Source of the DNA: a virus
Strand: one strand, 5' to 3'
Virus record (IMG/VR): IMGVR_UViG_3300041964_000063
Coordinates: 1-48,544 of that record
Length of the DNA stretch: 48,544 bases
The translations under genes and the position numbers were made by a program. Position 1 is the first letter of the stretch. Every line of letters begins with the position of its first letter. Shown in pieces: positions 31,601 through 41,491 of the stretch. The notes beneath the pieces are model-generated. The model had not been told where the DNA came from, did not search any database, and worked only from the letters and a program-made list of their open reading frames with translations.

Positions 31601-33555
31601 GTGAAAAAGAAATTGACGCTGCTGAAAAATCCGTTAAAGAAGTAGAGATTGCCGCCAAAGAAGCCCAGCTTGCCGGTGGTTCCCCTTCTGACGTTCAGGC
31701 TAAACGGGTAGATGCCCAAGTCAAAGCCAGCAAAGAAATTATTACAATTCTGAATAATGAAAAATCAGAGATTGATAAACTCAGGGCTGATGGGACTATA
31801 TCGGCTGATGTTGCGGCTGAACGAATCAAAGAAATTGATAACCAAATTTTAGAAGCAAAGTCAGAAAGCTTAGACGCTCAAATTGAGCAACAACAAAAAG
31901 CAAATGACCTTATCCTAAAAGGAATCCAGGATGCTAACCGAAAAGCAGAAACAGAAATCGCATCATCTACCAGGCGGCAAAACCAGGCGATCCGTGCTGC
32001 TGTTATCTCCGGGTACAAAACCACAGAAGACGCTGCATTAGCCAGTGTTGATGCAGCACTGGCCACTAATCAAAAACAGATTGACTTAATCAGCAACCGG
32101 ATTAAGGAAACCAATCGGTTAGAGATGGAGGGGGTTATTTCTGCTCAAGACGCAAGGGATCGCAGAATCGACCTAGAGGGTGAACTAGGCTCAGCTCAGT
32201 TAGACAGAATCGACCTGGTACTAGATCGGGAAGAAGCTGCTAATAATGCTGTTATATCCAGCATGAGAAAACAGGCTGACCTTGAAAAGCAAAGCCTTAC
32301 TAACCTAGCCGCTGCTGTAGACCTGGTGAAAGATCGCTATAACGCACAAGAGGCACTGATTAGCCAACAGCTACGGCTAGAACAGGCCCTAAACGGGTTA
32401 CAGCAACAAAGGTTTAGCAACGCATCTACAGCCCTACAGAACCAGGCTAGACGGCAGATAGAAGTATTGCAAGCTCAGGCAGACGCTAGCAATGATGAGA
32501 ACGAAAAACAGAAAATCCAGGGTCAGATCAAAGACATCCAAAATAAAGCAGATAAAGAAGCTAGCGAGTTAGCGTTAGCCGCTGCTATACAAGCCGAAAA
32601 GAGTCTAGCCAGACAACAGCAGTTTGAACGGGAGAGCTTAGCGATTAAACAACAGATCGCTAGAGCTGAGGCTGAGAATCTAGCCATCCAACAGGAGATC
32701 GCTTTACTCGAAAGTAAAACAGCTTTATCAGAAGCTAGACGGAATAACGCTAGTCAAGAGGAGATTGCCAATCTAGAACAGATCGTAGGGTTACGGTCAA
32801 AAGCACTAGAAAGTGCTAACGGCAATATTGGCCGTTTGGATCAGCTCCAACAACTAGAACGTCAAGAGGTCGGGGTAAACCAACAGACAGCTAGGGAGCA
32901 AGCTAGTTTTAATAGGTCTGAAGCTGAGAAAGACCTTAGGGATGATAAAGGCAATTTCAAAGATGAGCGTACTTCTTTAGAACGTACTCAGGTTGATACA
33001 TCCATCGTTGCTGACGCTTCCCAATTTGAGATTAATACTCAGGGCCTAGCTACCAGTTTTGATCAAAGCCTGCAGTCGATGCTTACCCAGGTATCAGCAG
33101 GAGAAGCGTTAATAGCTGGTGAGATTAGGAGTCTCGGTAGAGGTGGTTCTGCAACCCCTCAGCAGAGCCTAGAACCTGGTCAGGTATCAAATACTGTTGA
33201 GGCTGTACCAGGGGAACTAGAGGCGCTTACATCCCAGATTAGGGCATTGAGCGGGGGGTTAAACGTTCCCCAAGATCAAGCCAGTATTGCTAGGGAGATC
33301 AGGGAAAAACCTGTTATGAGTCCTGAAACCTTATCGGTTCAAGCCACGTTAGCAGAAACTAGCGTTAGCACTACAGGATCAGGGGTAGGAGGTAACACCG
33401 ATGTAGTAGCAGGGATTAAACAACTAGAGACCGCAATCCTAGCGCTAGCTAACAGTCCTAGAAACCTATCAGTTACTACCCCTGATCCTGTAGAAGATAC
33501 CCGGCAAATTTTAAGGGATGTCGCTGAAATGTCTACCCAGGGGGTCAACGCATGA
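28640..33555 (+). CDS. Tail tape measure protein (reading frame broken once)
   Basis: About 1638 residues if one missing base near 28955 is restored. The first frame, 28640-28984, ends QQDLPVH; the second is open to 33555 and begins SDDTAGLASTLGDLSAELNY. The core at 28960-29450 has the TP901-type pattern of repeated Ala/Ser helices (LSAGYSDTADAAEVLRASNN, GVSFEELSAFVATSTAAGLQ). Hydrophobic segments at about 29830-29950 could insert in the host membrane. The rest is long coiled coil with three internal repeats, the ruler that sets tail length. Its length predicts a tail near 250 nm by the usual 0.15 nm per residue. No strong Shine-Dalgarno. Confidence 0.87.
31336..32330 (+). repeat. Three internal repeats of about 110 residues in the tape measure
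   Basis: Each unit starts near LLSGKSTESEV, QLAGGSPSDV or VISGYKTTEDA, then shares a G-x-I-x-x-x-D-A-x-x-R-x-x-x-I-x-x-E-L core: GVITAEDAAKRLLAIEGEL, GTISADVAAERIKEIDNQI, GVISAQDARDRRIDLEGEL. Each ends in a charged helix. The borders are approximate. Confidence 0.8.
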
Positions 33556-34007
33556 ACAGCTTAAAACTATCCTTCGGGGGGATTAGTGTTTTACTAAATA
33601 AGTTTGCCCCTGGTAATTATCCTAGAGAAAGACCCACTTACCAAATTAGTAGAACAGCTTACGGCGCTATCAATAGAAGGGGGTCTGCCCAAGAGGAACC
33701 TTTTCTTTGGCAAGTTGACACTATCGTAAACAAAACTGATAGAGATAACTTGTTAGATCTGCATAATGCCTATAGCCAAAATCCAGGGCCAATTGTCTTA
33801 GATGATCTCGTTAGTTTTTTCAGTGAGCCTGTTAGAACTAGAGCATTAGCAGAAGGTTCACCAGCGGCTATAACTGTTAACGGTAGGATTCGATATTTTG
33901 CCCGGTTTAATGTAGAAATAGAAGGCACAATGTCTGTGTTAGGATTGGGTGGCGGTTACTACCGTGTAGGTTTTCAATTGGTAGAAACATCTAAGGTTTT
34001 AGCTTAG
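33552..34007 (+). CDS. Distal tail protein (tail tip)
   Basis: 151 residues, overlapping the tape measure end by ATGA and followed by a GTG start overlapping its stop. It has PGNYPRERPTYQISRTAYGA, WQVDTIVNKTDRDNLLDLHN and beta strands around RIRYFARFNVEIEG. Size and place directly after the tape measure suit a distal tail or minor tail protein that starts the tip complex. No diagnostic motif. Confidence 0.6.
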   Translation: MNSLKLSFGGISVLLNKFAPGNYPRERPTYQISRTAYGAINRRGSAQEEPFLWQVDTIVNKTDRDNLLDLHNAYSQNPGPIVLDDLVSFFSEPVRTRALAEGSPAAITVNGRIRYFARFNVEIEGTMSVLGLGGGYYRVGFQLVETSKVLA

Positions 34008-36870
34008 TGACGGTTGTTGATCTTAGGGCGATACCTGTTCAAGTTTTGGTCAACAATGGGTTTGATGACTTAGACGTTTCTATTGCTTTTCAACAGCTAT
34101 CTTGTAACAGCCATACGTGGGATGATCGGGGCTGGTTCCAACCAGAGGGATCACTAACGTTAGCGGCTTATGTTGATGGCTTTAACGAGTCTTTTGATTG
34201 CAGGGTTAACCCTAGCAGATGGGCACCCGGTAATACCGTTAAAATCCTGTTATGGTTTGGTTATTGGATACCATTACCCTGGGTTTTCAAAATCCTAAAG
34301 CACCCTAACCGTCCTTACCCTGGTAATCCTGATATAACAATTAATTTAGGTACTGACGCTACTTTACTAAGCTATCGAGAGCCTGAAGGCGATCCTACCG
34401 GAGTAGAGTACGGTACCAGTACCAGTGCAACATTTTTGGTTAATGCGGCTCTAGCAAAAGCAGGGGCACCCCAACTTACAGATACAATTGAAAACCTATT
34501 TTTACCGTTTAGCCCTGGTAAAAATCAGGGAGGAAGCTGGATTAATTATGCTGGTCAAGTTGCCTACTCAGGGGGATATATCCTCTGGCAACAAGGTAAC
34601 GGGTTAATCAGATCAACACCTTTAACAACATCTGGGTTAGTACCATTTGCCCACTATGTTGTAGGTCGGGACGAAGCAGATTACATACCGGAGATGGCGC
34701 AAGAGTCACCTCCTGAAGATGTACGTTTCACGGGAACCACTTACAAAATAGATGATGTTGGAGACACTACAAATGTCTCAATAGATACTGTAGACGGTGT
34801 AACTGTAAGAACAACCGTTACCTATAGAGACAGGGATACTAACAGCCCTACTTATATTGAAAAAGTAGAACAGCCCGCTAATGTCGTTTTACCTATCTTA
34901 TTCCCCAGTAATGGATCGCTAATTACAGATAGTGAACTTACCCGTGACTGGTTTTATGCAAATAATACAGCAAGGTTAAACAGAGAAATTGAAACGATAC
35001 GAGTTCCTGTATCTAGGATTTTTCCTAATGACACTTTTGGCAATCCTACAGATTTGACAATAGAGACTAGACAAACAATTGATTACACGTATGATTCTGA
35101 AAATACTGTTCTTTCTAAGCGAACTACTTAGAAAAAGCGGTAATTTCTGGTATTACTGTAACCGTAGCAGTATCACAGATCATAATTGAAAAGTGGGAAA
35201 AGGTTGGGCCGGAAGAGTACACGTATAACCGTGTTTTAGTTAACCGGGATGGTTCAGTTAATCCTTTGCCTCAACGTAGAGGGGGTTCAACCAATAATAA
35301 ACCCCCGTCTACACAGTACAGACCAGCGGAAAAGCAGCGTACAGAAAAGAAGTTTTTAGGAGAAGCAAAATTTACTAGCCCCGCTGGTAATGGGTTTGCT
35401 GAAAAACTTTGGGCTGTTACTCTTCCGTCTGGAATGTGTGTCAGTAATCAGCAGTGTCGGGATCGTGCTCAAACGTGGGGGAGTATCAGACAAGGTAGAC
35501 AATTTGCTATTCAATGGGCTGCGGATATTACCCAAGGTTGGCTTGAAAATTTTAACCCTGTGCGTCGAATAGATTTTACAGTTGATGGTAGACGTACTGC
35601 TTATTTGGTAGAGGCGCTAAATATTCAGGTTGATAAGAAATCAGCGGCTATAGGAGGGAGAGGCATTGAGTTAGGGTTAGTGTCTGTAGATGCGCCATTA
35701 CCGTTACCATCTGTCCCAGGCGATCCCCCTACTCCTGATTTGCCAATACCTGAGACCCCTTTTGTAGTGTCTCAAAACATTGACGTTGAGATCATTGCTA
35801 CGGCTAGAAGATGTGCTGGGTTTGTATTAGGTACGTTAGTTGATGTAGCTGTTATCGCGGCCACCGCTAGACGGGGGAACATGGCGGTAGATGTCGAACT
35901 ACCGATAGTGATTGAGGTAGCAGCAACTTCACGGCGTGGGTCGATGGTGGTAGGTGTTGAGCAACCATTAGCTATTGAAATCACGGCCACCGCTAGACGA
36001 GGTTCTATGGCCGTAGGGGTTGAGTTGCCAGCGCTGATCAATGTTGAGGGTACGGCACGGCGTGGTTCAATGGCAGTGTCGGTAGCAGGATTTGAACCTG
36101 AAACCCTAACCCTACTTGCAGCGCTAACAGGCACCTATGGGTCTGCTCGACGGGTAGAAATGAATGCACTGATCAAGTCACTTAAGGATGCTGGAGTTTG
36201 GGCTACCCTCAATCAGCTCTGCGTTGCTGGACTCAATAGCGGCGATTCACTAATCAACTGGCGATCACCAGGCACACTTAACGCTACCCTGGTGAATGCC
36301 CCAGCATTCACCGCTGATCGTGGTTTTACTGGTAACGGCACTAACAGCTACATCAACAGCAACCTGACACCATCAACGATTGGCAGTAACTTCACCCAAA
36401 ATTCAAACTCGATTTCGGTCTACAGTCGCACCGACAGCAGCGGCGATTTTGCTGAGGTTGGGCTATTTGCTGGTAGCAACCAATTTGCCATCACCGCACG
36501 GCGAACGGTTTCGGGAACACCAAACAGATTCACCGGGCGGGCCAATGAATTTGCGTCCGATGCCGACAACGGCACTAACTCAGATAGCCGAGGGTTGTTT
36601 TCCACAAATCGAGTCAGCAGCACTTCGGTTGTTTCCTACCGCAACGGCACTCAAATTCAGTCAAAATCTACAACTTCCGTTGCCCTGAGCGGCTTTAATG
36701 CTCCCCTTGCAATTGGCGCTCTACCCGTTGTTGGCAGCAGTAGTGTGTTTTTCTATTCGACTCGACAATACGCCGCCTGGGCGCTGGGGGCGGGCCGGTC
36801 GGCTGACCAAGAAGCGGCGTTCAATTCAGCGTTGACGACCTATCTGACGCACATTGGAGCGGCAGTGTAA
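34007..36870 (+). CDS. Tail tip/receptor-binding protein with ARRG repeats and LamG-like end (frame broken once)
   Basis: The 374-residue frame 34007-35131 and the frame open from about 35134 to 36870 are one protein of about 953 residues if one base (probably T) is restored at 35130 (TT-EKAVISGITVTVAV). The first part looks like a tail hub: ISIAFQQL, WFQPEGSLTLAAYVDG, and Trp-rich strands. The middle has YLVEALNIQVDKKSAAIGGR and a Pro-rich linker. Then follow five ATARRGSMAVGVELP repeats, and from about 36100 a concanavalin/LamG-like domain (LINWRSPGTLNATLVN, GFTGNGTNSYINSNL) typical of glycan binding. That last part is clearly GC-richer than the rest. Likely binds the host surface. Confidence 0.68.
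35780..36091 (+). repeat. Five tandem protein repeats ATARRGxM
   Basis: Units of about 22-24 residues: IATARRCAGFVLGTLVDVAV, IAATARRGNMAVDVELP, VAATSRRGSMVVGVEQP, ITATARRGSMAVGVELP and VEGTARRGSMAVSVAG. The first is degenerate. They form a beta-rich, basic stalk between the hub-like part and the LamG-like domain. Confidence 0.82.
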
Positions 36871-37622
36871 TGGGGTACTTCCGCCTACTGCTATCGCTGC
36901 TGATCGTGCAGGCCCACACCAGTGCTCCCGGCGACCACTACGCCCTGGCCAACTTGGCGGTGCTCCTGTTCTACGCCATCAGCGGCTACGGCTGCACGGC
37001 GGCGATGCAGGGCCGTTATCGGGGACGCCCTTTACTGTTTTTGGTAAACCGCTACCTGCGGCTGTGGCCCACCTATGCGATCGTTTTTGGACTCTCTTGC
37101 TGGCTCATGCTGTGGGTGCCCGTGCCATTGGCTAGTATCCCTAGAGGGTGGGCATGGATGGCTAACCTGTTGATGCTGCGGGCTGATGCGGTGCCAGCGG
37201 CGTGGGTAATCCCTTACATGCTCCTGGGCTATGTAGCGATTGGATTGGGGGCTAGTGCTACGGCAAGGCGGGCTGGGCTGTGGCTACTGGTGAGTTTTGC
37301 ATGGGCACAGTATCATGCGTTTTTGCTGGACTGGGGCGACTACTATCACAGCATTGCGGCTTGGTCATTGGCCTACTCAGTGGGGGCTGTCATCTACTGG
37401 CTGGGGCTGGTAGTACCGAAAGATCAGGGGCTTGGGGCAGTGGCGGGGGGGATAGCCTTTCCTGTGTTCCTGGTGCATTTCCCCATTCAGGCTGCTTTGC
37501 CACTAGTCCCAGGCTGGTCGCTGTTCTTTGCCACGCTATTTCCTACGCTGGCATTGTCTTGGGTGCTCTGGCGATTCGTTGAGCTGCCCGTTGATCGTTT
37601 TCGTAAATCACTTAGGAGTTAA
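36870..37622 (+). CDS. Acyltransferase 3 family membrane protein
   Basis: 250 residues with about seven or eight hydrophobic helices. LRaiAallVv-x-H in the family is matched by LLLSLLIVQAHTS (catalytic-type His16), then LFYAISGYGC and LVNRYLRLWPTYAIVF with the conserved Arg, and FPVFLVHFPIQAAL near the end. This family (OafA-like) transfers acetyl groups to surface sugars at the membrane. It is shorter than usual (about 340). The ATG overlaps the previous stop (TAATG). The gene is strikingly GC-rich with different codon use, so recently gained, probably from a host. Phages use such genes to alter the receptor glycan after infection. Confidence 0.83.
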   Translation: MGYFRLLLSLLIVQAHTSAPGDHYALANLAVLLFYAISGYGCTAAMQGRYRGRPLLFLVNRYLRLWPTYAIVFGLSCWLMLWVPVPLASIPRGWAWMANLLMLRADAVPAAWVIPYMLLGYVAIGLGASATARRAGLWLLVSFAWAQYHAFLLDWGDYYHSIAAWSLAYSVGAVIYWLGLVVPKDQGLGAVAGGIAFPVFLVHFPIQAALPLVPGWSLFFATLFPTLALSWVLWRFVELPVDRFRKSLRS

Positions 37623-37624
37623 TT

Positions 37625-38020
37625 ATGGGTTATTCAAATGCTCGCGCTATCGCCGCTAATGATGCGCTGATCAGCACTATTACAAAAATCGAGTTTTACA
37701 CTGCTAACTATGGGACGTTACTAGGTAGCACCAATGCAACTTTTGGGGCTTCTGCTATGCAGTCAAACCTTGCAGTAGCAAATTTGCAAAGTACCCCGAT
37801 TGCAGATACCTGGGATGCATCGGGTACAGTGGGATCAGTACGTTGTAGGAATGCCAGTGATGTAGTGGTCATAGAACGTTCAGATGCAAATGCTGTTGGC
37901 CTATCAAATAGTACGACAGCATTTATAAGGCTTTCATCGCTATCGGCTGTTGCAGGGGGAGCGTACAACATTACGTCTGGTACTCACTCGTTTGATTCAA
38001 GGATGGAGAATGAGAGCTAA
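37625..38020 (+). CDS. Unknown 131-residue tail-region protein
   Basis: ATG after CTTAGGAGTTAATT, two bases past the acyltransferase stop; the base composition returns to the phage average. Ala/Ser/Thr-rich with repeating strands (SNLAVANLQSTPIADTW, VGLSNSTTAFIRLSSLS). Probably a tail tip or fibre-associated beta protein. Its last base overlaps the next start. Confidence 0.55.
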   Translation: MGYSNARAIAANDALISTITKIEFYTANYGTLLGSTNATFGASAMQSNLAVANLQSTPIADTWDASGTVGSVRCRNASDVVVIERSDANAVGLSNSTTAFIRLSSLSAVAGGAYNITSGTHSFDSRMENES

Positions 38021-38646
38021 TGGCTGAAATGTCCGCACGACAACGATCATTGATCGCCACTTCCAAAGCGGTTACAGCGGGTACCCAAGCCCAAGCTGAA
38101 ACTGAAAAAAAAGCCCGTGAGCAACCGATTACAGGCACAGCAACGGGTTATGACCCGATTACGGGGGATTGGTTTGTATCTACCCCGGATGGGGGTACTA
38201 TCCGGGCACAGTCTCTTACAAACGGGGCATTAATTGGAAGACGCTTACCTATACAACGATTTGGGGATTCCCAGACCAGTTCTGTTAATGCTCCCCCTAC
38301 TGATCCGGATCAGGGGTGGATCGTTGCTGAAATGGAATTGTTACAGCAAGATCTATTTCAATTATTAGGAAAGGACTTATCTACAGGAGGGGTTGAATCT
38401 CCAGAACCTAGGCACTATACGGTAATTCTAAATAACGACGCTAGGAGAAGAGTTGATACTTTGAGTATTGCTAATTTTAACGCTGATGACACCCCTGGTA
38501 CAAACGGGTCAGGGGTTCTTAAGATTAATGGAGCTGTAGTCACGTTAGGGGAATCTGTATTAGAGCTAGGATCCAGACTAACCATTCAAATAACAAATAT
38601 TGGCACAGGGTCTTTGTTTTGGTCGATAGCGCTTACCAGAGTTTGA
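38020..38646 (+). CDS. Unknown 208-residue tail-region protein
   Basis: ATG overlaps the previous stop (TAATG). A helical N-terminus with QAETEKKAREQP, then TATGYDPITGDWFVSTPDGG, an OB-like or beta-barrel segment as in baseplate spike proteins, then a Gly/Asn-rich region and a C-terminal beta domain (LTIQITNIGTGSLFWSIAL). Fits a tail tip or fibre linker. Role inferred from position. Confidence 0.55.
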   Translation: MAEMSARQRSLIATSKAVTAGTQAQAETEKKAREQPITGTATGYDPITGDWFVSTPDGGTIRAQSLTNGALIGRRLPIQRFGDSQTSSVNAPPTDPDQGWIVAEMELLQQDLFQLLGKDLSTGGVESPEPRHYTVILNNDARRRVDTLSIANFNADDTPGTNGSGVLKINGAVVTLGESVLELGSRLTIQITNIGTGSLFWSIALTRV

Positions 38647-38647
38647 T

Positions 38648-39529
38648 ATGGGATTATTGCCGTTTGTTTGGTACGGTGGGAGATCTTCTTTTAAGTCTGC
38701 CATTATCTACCGCAAGGATGCAGGCAACAACGTAGAGATCTGGCTTCAAGACGAAGGGCTAGATCCAATCCTTATTAATCAGGTACCTAAGCGGATAATC
38801 CTGAACTGGGCATACACTGGGGCGGGGGCTACATCCCAAATTCTTGGATACGTCAGGAAGCCAAACGGCAGTCGAATAGATGACTTGATAGAAGGGTTTG
38901 GGTCAGGGGGTAGCGCAATCTCAAGAGAGAATTATCTTGTCAACTACGATGGGCCTGTAATAGGGGGGCAAGCACCGACATTGACACATGTAGGCTTTCT
39001 GTCGCAAGGGGATCGCTTTTATGCGTTCCTGAACGGGAGCGAGAGTGTTTCTAATCAAACGGTTTTGGTGGGTTTGAATCAGAACAGCGGCATAGCGACA
39101 GTAATGGTAATCAGCATCAGCAGTTACCTGGTCATCGGCGCGGCAAAAACGCATGATGCCGTTTACGTATCAGGTCGTCATGGCCTTTATGCCGACCAAT
39201 CTACACCTAGCATAGGGGATGCCTACAACTCTGCTTTTTATTGGGATAATGGAGCGCTTTCGGTATTTTCTCGGGTTGCCGGGGACACCCCATCGGTTAA
39301 TCCTGCTGACTTCAATTTGCTGAGTTATCAAAACGATCCAATAAGTCCAACCCTTAATATTTTTGACGGAGTGCAATACACTTTTAACGGGAACCGAAAC
39401 AACCTCATAAATGGCGGGGTAGTCTCTGATTTCCTAATATCTGTCAATGGGTCACCTCATACGATCTCTATCAAAGGCGTAGAATCGGGTGCTGTTGAGG
39501 TGCTAGCGGTAAAGATTATTTCTACCTAG
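38648..39529 (+). CDS. Probable tail fibre or tip protein, 293 residues
   Basis: Beta-rich throughout, with Gly/Ser/Asn turns (GSGGSAISRENYLVNYDG, ISSYLVIGAAKTHDAVYVSG) and a C-terminal jelly-roll-like end (NGSPHTISIKGVESGAVEVL). Last plus-strand gene of the tail module, where receptor-binding proteins normally lie. It converges with the EAL gene, four bases away, with no visible terminator. Confidence 0.58.
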   Translation: MGLLPFVWYGGRSSFKSAIIYRKDAGNNVEIWLQDEGLDPILINQVPKRIILNWAYTGAGATSQILGYVRKPNGSRIDDLIEGFGSGGSAISRENYLVNYDGPVIGGQAPTLTHVGFLSQGDRFYAFLNGSESVSNQTVLVGLNQNSGIATVMVISISSYLVIGAAKTHDAVYVSGRHGLYADQSTPSIGDAYNSAFYWDNGALSVFSRVAGDTPSVNPADFNLLSYQNDPISPTLNIFDGVQYTFNGNRNNLINGGVVSDFLISVNGSPHTISIKGVESGAVEVLAVKIIST

Positions 39530-39533
39530 TACA

Positions 39534-40838
39534 CTAACCAGTTACATCAATAATCTTTTCAATAGGCAAAGGTTTTCCAAACAGATACCCCTGCCCTAAA
39601 ATATCAAGCTCTGGTGTATTTTCTTTGACAGCCTCACAAATCCAAAGTCTCTCCTCTTCTCGCTCAATACCCTCAACCACTACACTTAAACCAGCACCAT
39701 ACGCAACAATTAAAATAGCCTTAAAAATAGCTTCTTTTTTCTTATCACCTTTATCAATATCTTCTACAAAAATACGGTCTACTTTAATACCATCTAAAAT
39801 TAACTCTCCTAACAACCAGGAGAAACCCGCATTACCTGATCCAAAGTCGTCAACAAAAATAGATTTAATATTTAGAGTTAGAAGCTTTAATAGCGTGGTA
39901 TCTTGCAGGTCTTTAATAGATGACCGTTCATTTATTTCAATATGAATTAATCTGGGGTTTACTTTTGATTTTGATACAGCTTTATTAAAAACACTTTCAA
40001 AGTTATCAAACTGGTAAATTTCTTCTAGATTGACCGATAAAAACAAGCCTGCTGTATTTGGGTGCTCTTGCATTTGAGCTAACAGCTTACAAGCTAACTC
40101 AATGACTACCTCTTCTAGTTTGTGTAGCAACCCAATATCTTTTGCAGCGGGGAAAAATGTTAATGGTTGGTAACGTTTATCTTTAGATTCTTTCCAACGT
40201 AATAAGCACTCAAACCCAACAACCTCTTTAGTCCCTAGCCTTACGATAGGTTGCATGTAGAGTTTGAAATCACTAGGGGTTTCATAGATTGAGTGTGTTA
40301 ACTCTTTTTCAATCTCGATTCTGTTGAATACCTTAGCTGTGTCTTTCCCTGCAACCTCTATATAGGTCCCAGGGGTCGCCTCAGCGATAGCCAGGGCCAA
40401 ATTAGCGTACAGTGTCACCCCCTCAATGGATCGATGCTCCTCAACCAGGGTGGTTGAATCACAAAGACCAATTGTAGGCGTAAACCTTAGCGTGTGTCCT
40501 TTGTAAGGGATCGTAGATTTTAGGCAAGCGATTAGTAGACGGCGGCAAAATGGAATAGCTTTTTGTTGGCTACCGGAAAGAATAAAATAGAAAGCATTAC
40601 CAATTTGGCAAAACTTCGCATTTTTTGGTAATGACCTCTTTATTATCTCGTTAAACCTTTCAACAATTAAATCTCCAGCTTCAAACCCGTAGTTTCTATT
40701 GATTAGATGAAATTTGTTTATCTTGCAAGAAACCATAACAAAATTAGGGTCTACCTCATTAGATGGAGATAGACCCTCTTTAAGTTTTTCCCAAAAGGAA
40801 AGCGGTTGAAGATTTAACACAATGCTCGGGGAATGCAT
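39534..40838 (-). CDS. Cyclic-di-GMP phosphodiesterase (degenerate GGDEF plus EAL)
   Basis: 434 residues. The first 170 have the GGDEF fold but the signature is IGNAFYFIL (79-87) in place of GGDEF, so no cyclase activity is expected. The EAL domain (about 175-430) keeps the catalytic set: MQPIVRLGTKEVVGFECLLRW (E210, ECL for EAL), SVN (N270), HIEINE (E301), VDDFGSG (D330, D331), DGIKVD (K352), VVEGIE (E389) and GQGYLFGKP (Q416). It should hydrolyse the second messenger c-di-GMP. No sensor or membrane part is present. It is the last gene of the replication operon, 14 bases after the resolvase gene. In cyanobacteria c-di-GMP governs motility and aggregation, so the phage may reset host behaviour. 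Confidence 0.9.
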   Translation of the reverse strand: MHSPSIVLNLQPLSFWEKLKEGLSPSNEVDPNFVMVSCKINKFHLINRNYGFEAGDLIVERFNEIIKRSLPKNAKFCQIGNAFYFILSGSQQKAIPFCRRLLIACLKSTIPYKGHTLRFTPTIGLCDSTTLVEEHRSIEGVTLYANLALAIAEATPGTYIEVAGKDTAKVFNRIEIEKELTHSIYETPSDFKLYMQPIVRLGTKEVVGFECLLRWKESKDKRYQPLTFFPAAKDIGLLHKLEEVVIELACKLLAQMQEHPNTAGLFLSVNLEEIYQFDNFESVFNKAVSKSKVNPRLIHIEINERSSIKDLQDTTLLKLLTLNIKSIFVDDFGSGNAGFSWLLGELILDGIKVDRIFVEDIDKGDKKKEAIFKAILIVAYGAGLSVVVEGIEREEERLWICEAVKENTPELDILGQGYLFGKPLPIEKIIDVTG

Positions 40839-40852
40839 TCTATTAGTGTAGC

Positions 40853-41461
40853 TTACGCTGCTTTCTTCTTTGATTTAGCCTTCTTCTCTTTTGCCAACGG
40901 TTTAAGATTAACTAAGTAGTTAAACCACGCTTTTCTAGCGTCAACATCCCTCCCCATAGTCAAACGAGATTCACAATCTAACCGCCATCCTGTAACCGCA
41001 ATAGCAATAGCGTCTAATGCATCATCATCAGAATGGGTTACCCCAAATAGCGCTTTTGTGAATGCCCGGATATCACTCTTAGCAGCGTTACCTTTTGCTG
41101 TGCAGTGCAGCTTAACCTCTGTAGAGGCAATGTCTTTTAGAACAACCCCTTTGAAAGCGTAAGCCAGATGAATAACACCTAACGCTTTAAGAATGTTCTG
41201 AGAATTCGTGATTGCCTGTTTGCCGTAAAACCGGGGATCTTCAATGATCACAGAATCCGCTTTATGGGAATCTGTGATCAGGGTCATCGCTTCAAAAATT
41301 CGTTTTAACCGAACATGAAAGGGGTCTTGTGGGTTAGTGCGAATAGACCTGTACCCTACTAACGTAGGTCTTAGATCCGGGTTTGCAGGGTCAGCTTTGA
41401 TTTCAGCGATCCCAATCGTTCCATACCCAGGGTCTACCCCCTGGTAAATCTTTAGGGTCAT
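40853..41461 (-). CDS. RuvC-like Holliday junction resolvase
   Basis: 202 residues. GVDPGYGTIGIAEI at the N-terminus carries the first catalytic Asp, SVIIEDPRF the Glu, and HSDDDALDAIAIAVTG the C-terminal acidic pair of the RNase H-like fold. The end is a Lys-rich tail (AKEKKAKSKKKAA) for DNA contact. Such enzymes resolve branched replication intermediates before packaging. ATG after CCGCTAGGAGAGCACACTT. Next gene on each side is 14-30 bases away in the same operon. Confidence 0.88.
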   Translation of the reverse strand: MTLKIYQGVDPGYGTIGIAEIKADPANPDLRPTLVGYRSIRTNPQDPFHVRLKRIFEAMTLITDSHKADSVIIEDPRFYGKQAITNSQNILKALGVIHLAYAFKGVVLKDIASTEVKLHCTAKGNAAKSDIRAFTKALFGVTHSDDDALDAIAIAVTGWRLDCESRLTMGRDVDARKAWFNYLVNLKPLAKEKKAKSKKKAA

Positions 41462-41491
41462 AAGTGTGCTCTCCTAGCGGTGTTGTATTGG

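Noticed and set aside
30000-32000. Long minus-strand frames opposite the tape measure (for example 29973-30452 and 31164-31658)
   Set aside because: Ala/Ser-rich antisense shadows of the Ala/Lys-rich coiled coil, with no start signals.
36854-37135. Plus-strand frame overlapping the acyltransferase start
   Set aside because: Its Arg/Pro/Cys-rich composition is typical of an off-frame reading of GC-rich DNA; the acyltransferase frame has family motifs.
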